Under the pieces are notes generated by a model. That model was not told the DNA's origin, ran no database searches, and saw only the letters and a program-made list of their open reading frames with translations. Shown here in pieces: positions 27,207 through 36,167 of a stretch of DNA of 58,775 bases (position 1 is the first letter of the stretch; every line of letters begins with the position of its first letter). The position numbers and the translations under genes are program-made. Source of the stretch: Ignavibacteriota bacterium. Lineage in GTDB: Bacteria > Bacteroidota > Ignavibacteria > UBA10030 > UBA6906. The stretch spans positions 7,358 to 66,132 of the forward strand of contig PMJR01000096.1 in assembly GCA_003158475.1 (NCBI GenBank), written 5' to 3'.

Positions 27207-27989
27207 TTACTGCGCCGGGCGGTCGCGTCCCTCGTCCCAGCGGACGACGACCTGATCGGCAAAGCGGAGGTCGACGGTTTTCAGCTGCGTCGCCCCGCGT
27301 TGCATCACAATCTGTTTCCAAAACCCGTCGAGTTTTACAAGCTTCACGGCGATGTCCCCCCGGCCGAGCACGACGGGAACTCCGGTCTCGGCCGTGAACA
27401 GCACATAGGTGCTGTCCCCCGCACAATGGACTTCGGAGATCATGTGGTATAGGTCGACCCCTATGCGCTCCGCGGTTGTGAGGATCTCGAGCGCCTCACG
27501 GAGGCGTCGTGTCCTGATCTGCTGCCCCGGAAGGCAGTCGGCGAGCGGCACGTCGCCCGTGATGACCGGCAGATCAAACATGTGCCCGGACCGGACCGGC
27601 GGAAGCACGTATCCCTCGGCATCGAGATAGAGAATCCGGTCGAGGATCAGGGCGGCGATCGGTGTCCGCTCCGTCACAGTGATGGCAATCCCGTCCGGGA
27701 TCTCACGTGCAACCGCGACACTCTTCATGAACGGGTTCTGCTGCACTCTCAATCGCGCTCCGTTCAGGTCCACGTCGAAGAGTTTTCCGTTTTTGAGAAT
27801 GGCCGCCATCCTGACGATGTCGCTGTCCGCGACGATGCTGTTCCCCTCCGTCCGGACCCGGAGAACCCGGAAGTCTCGCTTCCAGGAGTTCGCCGTCACG
27901 GCCATCATGACGACCCCGGAGAGGAGGAGGGCCGTAAGGACGAGTCCCCAGCCTGTGCGCCCCCGTGCAGAATTGGACGGTCTGTCCAT
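27207..27989 (-). CDS. ftsQ: Cell division protein FtsQ
   Basis: This bitopic division protein links early and late divisome proteins. It has a short cytoplasmic tail, one transmembrane helix (residues 14-32), a POTRA-type domain starting VLRVRTEGNSIVADSDIVRMA, and the FtsQ domain with VTERTPIAALI. At 260 residues it is of normal length. The position between murC and ftsA supports the call despite the low conservation usual for FtsQ. Confidence 0.88.
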   Translation of the reverse strand: MDRPSNSARGRTGWGLVLTALLLSGVVMMAVTANSWKRDFRVLRVRTEGNSIVADSDIVRMAAILKNGKLFDVDLNGARLRVQQNPFMKSVAVAREIPDGIAITVTERTPIAALILDRILYLDAEGYVLPPVRSGHMFDLPVITGDVPLADCLPGQQIRTRRLREALEILTTAERIGVDLYHMISEVHCAGDSTYVLFTAETGVPVVLGRGDIAVKLVKLDGFWKQIVMQRGATQLKTVDLRFADQVVVRWDEGRDRPAQ

Positions 27990-28041
27990 TGCTCAGGCAC
28001 CCTCACGCACGACGCCGCTTTTGAAACCGGTGGAGAGCATC

Positions 28042-29424
28042 TCAGTGCGATCCTTTCCGGAGTGAAATGAATTGCTCGCCGAATTTCCAGATATCTCCCG
28101 CTCCCATCGTGATGACCATGTCCCCCGGTCGCGTGATCGTCATCAGATACCCCGGCACGTCTTTTTTCTCCGCCACGTAGTGCACCTGTTTGTGACCGTA
28201 CTCCTTTGCCGCGTTCGCAATCAGTTCGCCGGTCACTCCCTGAATCGGTTCCTCCCGTGCAGGGTAGACGTCGGTCACGATGAGCACGTCGGCGTTGAAG
28301 AATGCCCGCCCGAATTCATCGTAGAAATCACGCGTGCGGGAATACAGGTGCGGCTGAAAGACGCACACGGTACGCCGGCGCCATCCTGCCTTGGCTCCCG
28401 CAAGGGTGGCCTTGATCTCCGTGGGATGGTGTGCGTAGTCGTCGATCACGGTGATCCCGTCAAGCTCCGCCTTCACCTCCCACCGGCGGAAGACCCCGGT
28501 AAACTTCTCGATCCCCGCCTTGACTTTCGAAAACGGGACATGCAGTTCGAGTCCGACGGCGGTGGCCGCCAGCGCGTTCTGGACGTTATGGACCCCGGGA
28601 ATCTGGAGTTCGATCCCTCCCAGCTCCTTCCCGTTGCTGAGAACGGTGAACTTCATCATGTTCTGGCGGTGCACGATGTCAACGGCCTGCAGATCGGCCT
28701 GGCCGTTGAGCCCGTACGTCACGATCTTCTTCTTGATCTTCGGCATGATGTCCTGCAGTGCCGGTTCGTCCAGGCAGAGAACGACGAAGCCGTAAAAAGG
28801 GACTTTCCCGGCGAACTGGATGAACGCGGACTTGATGTCGTCGAGGTCCCTGTAACAGTCAAGGTGGTCGGTTTCCAGCGACGTCAACACCGCGATCGTC
28901 GGCGTGATGGAGAGAAACGATCTGTCGAATTCATCCGCTTCAACGACGATAAATTCCCCCTTGCCGAGGCGGGCGTTGGAACCCGCAAGCCCGCGGAGCC
29001 GCCCCCCCACGATCACCGTGGGATCAATCCCCCCCTCCATCAGAACGAGGCTTACCATAGAGGTTGTGGTGGTTTTGCCGTGCGTCCCGGCGATACCGAT
29101 CCCGTATTTCAGGCGCATGACCTCCGCGAGCATTTCGGCACGCCGGATCACCGGGATTTTCCGCCGGTGTGCTTCCACCACTTCCGGGTTGTCGCTCCCG
29201 ACCGCCGAGGAGTATACGAGCGCGTCGACGTCGGGCCCCAGGTTGCGCGGATCGTGCCCAATCATCACGCTGACGCCGAGCACCTGGAGCCGTTCGGTGT
29301 TCTCGCTGGCGGCACGATCGGACCCTGTAACGGCGAACCCCTCGTCGTTGAGGATCTCGGCGATACCGCTCATGCCGATCCCCCCGATACCGACAAAATG
29401 AAGTTTTCTGATCGATGAGAACAT
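28042..29424 (-). CDS. murC: UDP-N-acetylmuramate-L-alanine ligase
   Basis: MurC adds L-alanine to UDP-MurNAc. The 460 residues begin with the Rossmann-like GIGGIGMSGIAE, contain the ATP loop GTHGKTTTTSM, the HLDCY metal/ATP segment, and the family sequence YAHHPTEIKATL. murB, often fused or adjacent to murC, is not in this cluster. The gene starts seven bases after the unidentified membrane-protein gene. Confidence 0.96.
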   Translation of the reverse strand: MFSSIRKLHFVGIGGIGMSGIAEILNDEGFAVTGSDRAASENTERLQVLGVSVMIGHDPRNLGPDVDALVYSSAVGSDNPEVVEAHRRKIPVIRRAEMLAEVMRLKYGIGIAGTHGKTTTTSMVSLVLMEGGIDPTVIVGGRLRGLAGSNARLGKGEFIVVEADEFDRSFLSITPTIAVLTSLETDHLDCYRDLDDIKSAFIQFAGKVPFYGFVVLCLDEPALQDIMPKIKKKIVTYGLNGQADLQAVDIVHRQNMMKFTVLSNGKELGGIELQIPGVHNVQNALAATAVGLELHVPFSKVKAGIEKFTGVFRRWEVKAELDGITVIDDYAHHPTEIKATLAGAKAGWRRRTVCVFQPHLYSRTRDFYDEFGRAFFNADVLIVTDVYPAREEPIQGVTGELIANAAKEYGHKQVHYVAEKKDVPGYLMTITRPGDMVITMGAGDIWKFGEQFISLRKGSH

Positions 29425-29431
29425 GATCGTG

Positions 29432-29944
29432 CTACCTGTCAGTCAATCCCGGTTTTCGCCATCTGGTCTGTTTCCTTTTCGGCAGATCTCCGGCGATGCG
29501 CGTCATTTCCGCCACCAGATCCCGTTCACGTTCATAACGCCCGACCCGGATTCGGAAGACACGCCGCCGCTCTTTCAGCTTGAACACGATGACCTGGAAT
29601 CGACCCCCGGTCTGCACGCGCGGTTCGCGCCCGATGTGCATCCATTCGATTTCCGCGAAGGGGACGCGACGTTCCTGCCATCGGTGTTTGAACACAAAGG
29701 CATTGTGCGTGATAATCAGCCGGCGGTTTCGGATAAAATTGAGGCCGAGCGTGACGAACGACATCAGGACGAAAAAGACGATGACATACATGATCGGATC
29801 GTTCAGCACATAGAGGAACTCCCGTTCGATGAAGTTCCCCCGGATCCCGCCGTAGAGCACGAGCGTCACCAGGTAGATGAGCGCCTGGAGATAGTAGAAA
29901 TCGAGCTTGTATCTGAATGTCTTATCCTGTTCCATTGGCATCAT
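29432..29944 (-). CDS. Unidentified two-helix membrane protein inside the dcw cluster
   Basis: The 170-residue protein has two transmembrane helices (about residues 17-35 and 50-70), then a basic cytoplasmic region starting RNRRLIITHNAFVFKHRW. Its short strands and final helix (RERDLVAEMTRIAG) resemble the bacterial PH-like/YcxB type of domain; that is inference only. Its ATG overlaps the murG stop as ATGA (29944-29941) and murC follows by seven bases, so it is co-translated with peptidoglycan genes. I know no standard dcw gene at this place. The tail is strongly basic (KRKQTRWRK). Confidence 0.8.
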   Translation of the reverse strand: MMPMEQDKTFRYKLDFYYLQALIYLVTLVLYGGIRGNFIEREFLYVLNDPIMYVIVFFVLMSFVTLGLNFIRNRRLIITHNAFVFKHRWQERRVPFAEIEWMHIGREPRVQTGGRFQVIVFKLKERRRVFRIRVGRYERERDLVAEMTRIAGDLPKRKQTRWRKPGLTDR

Positions 29945-31047
29945 CGCGCTCGCGCAAGTCGTTCGATTGCATCGGCCAGCACACCGGCCGCTCCGGGTTT
30001 GCCCAGAAGACGGGCAGCCTTTCCCATCGTTTGCAGCCGTTCCCCGTCGTTCAGAAGTCCTCTGACAGCCGCGGGGAGGAGCGTTACCGCCTCGGCATCA
30101 GGTACGAGGATCCCCGCTCCGGCTTCTGCCATGGCTTTTGCATTTTCAGTCTGGTGATCCGCTGCGGCATAGGGATACGGGATGAGTATCGACGGTACCC
30201 CGGTCCTTGTTAGTTCCGCCAGCGATGTAGCCCCTGAACGGCAGACCGCAAGATCGCATGCCGCGTACGCACACTCCATCCTCTCGATGAACGGATACAA
30301 CTTCACTTCCTCCCGGTACTCCCCGAACGCCCGCCGGAGGGTCTCAAAATCCACGTCGCCGGTCTGCCAGATGACCTGTATCCCTCCACCGGCAAGACTC
30401 CCTGCCAGGGGGGCCATCGCCGCGTTGATGGTGGCGGCGCCCCGGCTTCCTCCAAAGACGAGAAGCGTTTTTTTCCTTGCGTCGAGCCCGAAGAACCGCG
30501 CCCCTTCCTCCCTGGTGACCCCGCCGAGAATGTCCCGCGTCGGATTTCCGCTCAGGCGGATATTGTCCCTGCGACGCAGGTAACTCCCCGAGTGTTCGAA
30601 CGCAATGTGGACCTCGTCTGCGCGCGGGGCGAGCATCCGTGTCGTCGCCCCCGGAACGCTGTTTTGCTCCTGGATCAGCGTCCGCCGCCCGAGTATCTGC
30701 GCCGCGGCCACGACCGGCCCGCACACATACCCCCCGGTCCCTATCACAACGTCGGGCTTCTTCCTCCACAGTATCAGGGCTGACTGGAGAAGCGCAACAA
30801 ACACCTTGACTGGGAACAGCAGAGTCCCAGCGGAGAGCCGCCGCCGGAACCCACTGATCCATATCGTGAGCAGCGGATATCCGCGCCCCGGCACAACCCG
30901 CGATTCAATCTTTCCTTCAGTCCCCACGAACACGATAACGGCATCGGGATGCCGGCGCATGATCTCGTCGGCGATCGCCAGGGCCGGGTAGAGATGACCG
31001 CCTGTTCCCCCGCCGGCAAATACCAGTGTCAGGGGCCGCTCGCCCAT
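29941..31047 (-). CDS. murG: Undecaprenyl-PP-MurNAc-pentapeptide GlcNAc transferase
   Basis: MurG makes lipid II on the inner face of the membrane. The 368 residues begin MGERPLTLVFAGGGTGGHLYPALA, the donor/acceptor G-loop, and contain the second G-rich loop (GGSRGAATINAAM) and the UDP-GlcNAc site CRSGATSLAELT. The ATG at 31047 overlaps the ftsW stop by one base (TGATG), giving tight coupling; the longer frame upstream is within ftsW. Confidence 0.96.
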   Translation of the reverse strand: MGERPLTLVFAGGGTGGHLYPALAIADEIMRRHPDAVIVFVGTEGKIESRVVPGRGYPLLTIWISGFRRRLSAGTLLFPVKVFVALLQSALILWRKKPDVVIGTGGYVCGPVVAAAQILGRRTLIQEQNSVPGATTRMLAPRADEVHIAFEHSGSYLRRRDNIRLSGNPTRDILGGVTREEGARFFGLDARKKTLLVFGGSRGAATINAAMAPLAGSLAGGGIQVIWQTGDVDFETLRRAFGEYREEVKLYPFIERMECAYAACDLAVCRSGATSLAELTRTGVPSILIPYPYAAADHQTENAKAMAEAGAGILVPDAEAVTLLPAAVRGLLNDGERLQTMGKAARLLGKPGAAGVLADAIERLARAR

Positions 31048-32225
31048 CACGCCCTGCTGCCGGCGGCGCCACTCCGCAAGGGCTCCAGAGGACGTATGCC
31101 CGCGGAGACGGCGCTCAAACGGGGATGGAGGTCGGTTTGCGTGGAAATGTTCAACAGCACACCGACGGCCGCGCACGTGATGAGCATCGCCGTCCCCCCA
31201 TAGCTGACGAACGGCATGGGAAGCCCCGTGGTCGGCAGTATCCCGAGGGTCACCCCGGCGTTGATCAACGCGTACAGCGTGATGGTGGCAGTGATCCCCA
31301 TGGCGAGCAACCTGCCGAGTTCGTCCCGCGCATGCATCGCGATTTTCATGCCGCGCAGGAATATTAACAGGAACAAAAGAATGAAAAACAGCGTGCCGAT
31401 CAAACCGTATTCTTCCCCGACGATCGAAAAAACAAAATCACCGTATGACTCCGGCAGGAAATGATCGCGCTGGTGGCTCCCGCCGGGACCGAGGCCGAAT
31501 ATCCCTCCGTTGCCGAACCCGATTATCGCCTGTGTCAGCTGGTGCCTGGCCTTCTGCATCCCTTCACCTTCACCCATCCCCATGTAGCTCATGATCCGCT
31601 GCATCCGGTATTCCGCACTGACCATGTAGAGAACGAGCAACGGCACGAGCGCGCCGAGCGTAAGCGCAATGTGGGAGACGCGGGCACGACCGATGAAGAG
31701 CATTGCAAGGCTTATCGCAAAGATCATCGCTCCCATGCTGAAATTGGGCTGGGCCAGGACAAGCACCGTCACCGCGCCGATCCAGATCAGCATCGGCAGG
31801 AATCCTTTTCTGAAATCCTTCACCATCTCTCCCTTTGCGGCCATGAGGACGCTCAGGTGGAACACGAGGGCAAATTTCGCAAAATCGGACGGCTGAAGTC
31901 CGAACCCGCCGATAAAGAGCCACCGGGTTGCCCCCTTGAATCTTCCGCCCAGAACGAGCGTGACAAGGAGCAGGACGATAGAGACGATAAGCGCCGGCTT
32001 CGTGAGCTTTTTGTACCTGTGATAGTCGATTTGCATGAAGACGAAAATCGCGCCAAAGCCGAGCAGGACTTTTATCGCGTGACTTCCCAGGACTTTTCCG
32101 CTTTCCCCCAGCCGGTCAAGTGCCCACGTGGAGCTGGCGCTGTAGACCACGCCGAGGCTCAGGACCATCAACGTGAGGACCGAGAGAAAACATGCCAGAT
32201 CTATGTGGTTCCTCTCCTGCCGCAT
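31047..32225 (-). CDS. ftsW: SEDS peptidoglycan polymerase FtsW
   Basis: The polytopic 392-residue protein has about ten hydrophobic segments and the SEDS motifs: QPSDFAKFALV, the long extracellular loop with QAIIGFGNGGIFGLGPGGS, and TTGLPMPFVSYGGTAML near the end. FtsW polymerises lipid II at the septum together with FtsI encoded in the same cluster. It starts seven bases after murD. Confidence 0.95.
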   Translation of the reverse strand: MRQERNHIDLACFLSVLTLMVLSLGVVYSASSTWALDRLGESGKVLGSHAIKVLLGFGAIFVFMQIDYHRYKKLTKPALIVSIVLLLVTLVLGGRFKGATRWLFIGGFGLQPSDFAKFALVFHLSVLMAAKGEMVKDFRKGFLPMLIWIGAVTVLVLAQPNFSMGAMIFAISLAMLFIGRARVSHIALTLGALVPLLVLYMVSAEYRMQRIMSYMGMGEGEGMQKARHQLTQAIIGFGNGGIFGLGPGGSHQRDHFLPESYGDFVFSIVGEEYGLIGTLFFILLFLLIFLRGMKIAMHARDELGRLLAMGITATITLYALINAGVTLGILPTTGLPMPFVSYGGTAMLITCAAVGVLLNISTQTDLHPRLSAVSAGIRPLEPLRSGAAGSRA

Positions 32226-32232
32226 GGGAGGC

Positions 32233-33609
32233 TCAGGTTCGGGACTTCAGGGACATCACCACCTCCTTGAACACTTTGCCGCGGTGCTCATAGTTCTCAA
32301 ACCAGTCAAACGACGCGCATGCGGGGGAGAGAAGCACGATATCGCCGGGACGAGCGAGACGCCGTGCCGCCGACACCGCCTCGCTCATCGTTGCTGCCGG
32401 TTCAACAGGCACCACCGGCGCGAATGCCGCGCGGACCTTGTCAGCCGATTCCCCGATGGCGACGACGGCCCTGACGTTTTCCTGTACAGGTTCCCGCAGG
32501 CGCCCGTAGTCGTTCCCCTTGTCCCTCCCCCCCATCAGGACGACCAGGGGCCTGTCGAAGGCCCGGAGGGCGTACCATACCGAATCCACATTTGTCGCTT
32601 TTGAATCATTCACGTATGCGATCCCATCGAGCTCACGCACAAATTCAAGACGATGCTCCACCCCCTTGAAATTCTTGAGCGTCGCCCTGATTGACGCCGG
32701 GGGGACCCCCATGACTATCGCCGCGAGGGACGCTGCCATGGCATTCGCCAGGTTGTGTTCCCCCGGGATGCTGATCGCGTCGGACCGGATAATGTCGTGT
32801 CTTTTTCCCCCCGTAGCGACCGTGAGCACCCCTCCCGAGAGGAAAGCACCCCGTTCGAGGGGCTGCCGGATGCTGAAGGGGAGGAGCTTCACGGCCGCGA
32901 CAACGTCTCTTGTCACGGCCATGCGCGTCACCTCGTCATCGGCATTGTAGATAAGCACATCGCCCGTACCCTGATTCATGAAGACCCGCTCTTTCGCCGC
33001 AATGTAGTTTCCGAAGCTGTGCTGATACCTGTCCAGATGATCCGGCGTGATGTTCAGAATCGCCGCGACCTTCGGCCTGAAGGAGCGGATGTAGTCGAGC
33101 TGGAAACTACTCACCTCCAGTACCACCACCGCATCGCCGCTCAGGGTGCCGACGACCTCGGAGAACGCCGTGCCGATATTCCCCGCCACTGCTGATGACA
33201 TCCGCGCGTCGCTGAACATTCTCCCTGTGAGGGCCGTTGTCGTGGTCTTACCGTTGGTGCCGGTGATAGCCACAACCGGCGCCGGACAAAACCAGCCCGC
33301 GACCTCAAGTTCGCTTACGACTCCGATGCCCATCGCGAGTGCTTCTTGTACGAGCGGGACGTCGGATGGAACTCCAGGGCTCACGACGACAGTGTCCGCA
33401 TCAAGGACCCGGTGTGAGTTTACCCCGAACTCATACGCCACGCCGATGGCTTCGAGCGCAGCGGCGGCCGGCGCCATTTTCTCCGGAGGCGCGCTGTCGC
33501 TCAAAAACACCGTTGCTCCCCGCTCGACGAGCAGTCGCGCCACGGCAAGTCCGCTGCGGGCGCCGCCGAGAATGCTGTACCGAACACCGCCCGGCAGTAA
33601 TTCGCTCAC
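32233..33609 (-). CDS. murD: UDP-N-acetylmuramoylalanine-D-glutamate ligase
   Basis: MurD adds D-glutamate. The 458 residues show the N-terminal GGARSGLAVARLL, the ATP loop ITGTNGKTTTTAL, NITPDHLDRY, and the C-terminal domain motif YVNDSKATNVDS. It begins three bases after the mraY stop. Confidence 0.96.
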   Translation of the reverse strand: MSELLPGGVRYSILGGARSGLAVARLLVERGATVFLSDSAPPEKMAPAAAALEAIGVAYEFGVNSHRVLDADTVVVSPGVPSDVPLVQEALAMGIGVVSELEVAGWFCPAPVVAITGTNGKTTTTALTGRMFSDARMSSAVAGNIGTAFSEVVGTLSGDAVVVLEVSSFQLDYIRSFRPKVAAILNITPDHLDRYQHSFGNYIAAKERVFMNQGTGDVLIYNADDEVTRMAVTRDVVAAVKLLPFSIRQPLERGAFLSGGVLTVATGGKRHDIIRSDAISIPGEHNLANAMAASLAAIVMGVPPASIRATLKNFKGVEHRLEFVRELDGIAYVNDSKATNVDSVWYALRAFDRPLVVLMGGRDKGNDYGRLREPVQENVRAVVAIGESADKVRAAFAPVVPVEPAATMSEAVSAARRLARPGDIVLLSPACASFDWFENYEHRGKVFKEVVMSLKSRT

Positions 33610-33612
33610 CGT

Positions 33613-34737
33613 TCATCTCACTTTGAACGTTGCAAGGCTCAGGATCATGAGCAATATCGCAACGATGTAGAACCGCGTGACTATTTTGGGTTCCGGCCAT
33701 CCGAGCATTTCAAAATGATGGTGGAGCGGCGCCATCCTGAAGATGCGACGTCCCTGGCCGAATTTTCTTTTCGTGTACTTGAAATACAGCCTCTGCAGTA
33801 TCACGGAAACGGTTTCCGCAAGGAAGACTCCCCCCAGGGTAGGGAGCAGGAGCTCCTTTTTGATAAGGACACAGAGCGCCCCGATCGCACCGCCAAGCGC
33901 GAGTGAGCCGGTGTCCCCCATGAACACCTGTGCCGGGTAGGCATTGAACCAGAGGAATCCCAGTGCCCCCCCTGCCAGGGCCGCGCAGAAGACGGCCAGT
34001 TCGCCGTTCCCCCGCAGGAACGGTATGGTCAGGTAATCGCTCAGGACCGCGTTTCCCGATATGTAGCTTATCACCGCCAGCGTCAGACCGACGATCCCCA
34101 CGATGCCGATGGCCAGCCCGTCGAGGCCGTCGGTGAGATTCACCGCGTTCGATGTGGCCACGATGATGAATATGACCATCGGTATGTACAAGCGGCCAAA
34201 GTCGACCTCCTGGCTCTTAAAGAACGGCACCGTCGTGGAGGTGTTGTATTTCCACAGGTCGGCATCGATCCATTGCGGAAAAAAGTATATGATGCTCCCC
34301 ACCACGATACCGACAAACACCTGCCCGACTATCTTGTACCGCCCGATCAGCCCCCGGGGCTTTTTCTTCACCACCTTCAGATAATCATCCAGGAATCCGA
34401 CCGCCCCAAGCGTGCCCGTGACGAACAGGATCAGCAGGATATACACGTTGCCAATGTTCGCCCAGAGGGCCGTGGGAATGATGACCGACGCCAGGACGAT
34501 CAACCCGCCCATCGTCGGTGTCCCCGCCTTTGCGAGGTGGGTCTTTGGTGCTTCGATCTTCGCAGCCTCGCCGATCTGGTGTTCTTTCAATCTCCTGATG
34601 ATCCTCGGCCCGAGCCAGAACGCAATAATAAGGGCGGTCACCGCCGCCGCCGCCGCCCGGAACGTGATATACCGTATGAGCCCCGCTCCCGGGATGTGAT
34701 ACAGACGGTCGATATGGTCGATGAGGTAGTAAAGCAT
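33613..34737 (-). CDS. mraY: Phospho-MurNAc-pentapeptide transferase MraY
   Basis: MraY makes lipid I at the membrane. The 374 residues have ten hydrophobic helices and the signatures KAGTPTMGG, GFLDDYLKVVKKKPRGL (Asp-Asp catalytic/metal region), NLTDGLDGLA and the final APLHHHFE. The protein lies 26 bases after murF. Confidence 0.96.
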   Translation of the reverse strand: MLYYLIDHIDRLYHIPGAGLIRYITFRAAAAAVTALIIAFWLGPRIIRRLKEHQIGEAAKIEAPKTHLAKAGTPTMGGLIVLASVIIPTALWANIGNVYILLILFVTGTLGAVGFLDDYLKVVKKKPRGLIGRYKIVGQVFVGIVVGSIIYFFPQWIDADLWKYNTSTTVPFFKSQEVDFGRLYIPMVIFIIVATSNAVNLTDGLDGLAIGIVGIVGLTLAVISYISGNAVLSDYLTIPFLRGNGELAVFCAALAGGALGFLWFNAYPAQVFMGDTGSLALGGAIGALCVLIKKELLLPTLGGVFLAETVSVILQRLYFKYTKRKFGQGRRIFRMAPLHHHFEMLGWPEPKIVTRFYIVAILLMILSLATFKVR

Positions 34738-34763
34738 CGGAACCCGCTATGCTGCTCCCCTGG

Positions 34764-36167
34764 TCATTCTGTCCGGACCGGGCGCAGCCGTTCTTTCAGA
34801 AATGCGATGATGTCTTCCATATGCATCCCGCGCGAACCCTTCACGAGGACGGCGTCACCCGGCGTAAGGAGCTCCGCGAGGTATTCGGCAAGCATGTTTT
34901 TCTGATCGTAGTGAAGTGCCCCGGGAACCCCCGCCGCGGTATGAATGTGCTTTGCGAGGTCTCCGTGTGTCAGGATGTAGTCAATGCCGAGCGCCGCCGC
35001 TTCCTTTCCAACCTCGGCGTGCCCTTCGGCCGCGTGGAGCCCCAGTTCCTTCATGTCCGCAAGAACGGCAATCTTCTTCCCCGGGACACGCAGCGACGCC
35101 AGCGTTTCGAGCGCCGCGAGGGCGGAGTCGGGGTTGGCGTTGTACGTGTCGTTCAGGATCGTCACGCCGCAAATGGAGAGCGTTTCCATTCTTCTGCTGA
35201 CCGTGCGGCACGATTCCAGCGCGCCTGAGATCTGCGCCGGGGGGACGTGGAAGACCACCCCCGTGGCTGCGGCCGAAAGTGCGTTCATCGCGTTGTGCTT
35301 TCCCGGGATCACCAGATGAACCCCGTGCCATCGCTTCATGGCGGTGGACCGGAATTCAAATGAGGCGCGCCCTTCTCCGTCAAGCACCACTCTGCGCCCC
35401 CGCACCGAGACGCTCCGCGCCTGAAAACCGTACGTCAACTTCCGTTTCACGGGCCGTGCCGCAAGGCTGATGCGAGGGTCATCGGCGCTGACGATCGCCA
35501 TTCCTCCGGCAGGTGAGGAGAGGAACTTGAAGAGCTCCCCTTCTTCTTCGGCGACCCCGTCCAGCGATCCGAAAAACTCGAGATGTTCGCGGCCGATGCT
35601 GGTGATGACGCCGTGCGTCGGGGCCAGGGTCCGGCAGAGGCCCGCAATCTCCCCGGGATGGTTCGTCCCGATTTCAATTACCGCCACCTCATGTTTGCGG
35701 TTGAGCCGGAAGAGCGTCATCGGCACGCCGATGTTGTTGTTGAGATTTCCCTCGGTGCTCAGGACGTTGTATTTTTCCCCGAGGACTTTCGCAATCATCT
35801 CCTTCGCCGTTGTTTTGCCGTTGCTCCCTCCGACCGCCAGGAACGGGATGCGAAACCTGTCACGGTAAATGCGCGCGAGCGCACCGAGTGCCAGGGACGT
35901 ATTTCTGACAACGATAAGGGGTTTCCCCCCTAACTGCGCGGGGTCAAAGTTCTCCTCCACCAGGGCGGCGACAGCTCCCGCCGCAAAGGCCGCCTCGACA
36001 AACCTGTGCCCGTCGAATGATTCGCCCCGGAGAGCGATGAAGAGTTCGCCCGGTTGCGTTGTCCGCGAATCCGTAGAGACGCCCTTCACGGTGCTGCGGG
36101 CAAGGATTTCCCGGTCCCGGAACTCCCGGTGTGGGATCTTCTCGAGGTCTCTCAGGGTCAGCTTCAT
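34764..36167 (-). CDS. murF: UDP-MurNAc-tripeptide-D-alanyl-D-alanine ligase
   Basis: MurF adds D-Ala-D-Ala. The 467 residues show VDSRTTQPGELFIALRGE at the N-terminus, the ATP loop VGGSNGKTTAKEM, TNHPGEI, and NDTYNANPDS in the C-terminal domain. Its start overlaps the murE stop by four bases (ATGA). The D-Ala-D-Ala ligase gene is not in the cluster. Confidence 0.96.
   Translation of the reverse strand: MKLTLRDLEKIPHREFRDREILARSTVKGVSTDSRTTQPGELFIALRGESFDGHRFVEAAFAAGAVAALVEENFDPAQLGGKPLIVVRNTSLALGALARIYRDRFRIPFLAVGGSNGKTTAKEMIAKVLGEKYNVLSTEGNLNNNIGVPMTLFRLNRKHEVAVIEIGTNHPGEIAGLCRTLAPTHGVITSIGREHLEFFGSLDGVAEEEGELFKFLSSPAGGMAIVSADDPRISLAARPVKRKLTYGFQARSVSVRGRRVVLDGEGRASFEFRSTAMKRWHGVHLVIPGKHNAMNALSAAATGVVFHVPPAQISGALESCRTVSRRMETLSICGVTILNDTYNANPDSALAALETLASLRVPGKKIAVLADMKELGLHAAEGHAEVGKEAAALGIDYILTHGDLAKHIHTAAGVPGALHYDQKNMLAEYLAELLTPGDAVLVKGSRGMHMEDIIAFLKERLRPVRTE

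Noticed and set aside
32120-32135. CACGTG in ftsW as a third parS site
   Set aside because: The flanks (TGCC and GAGC) do not match the TGTTN and NAACA arms. The CACGTG sequences near 27690, 47318 and 47720 fail in the same way.
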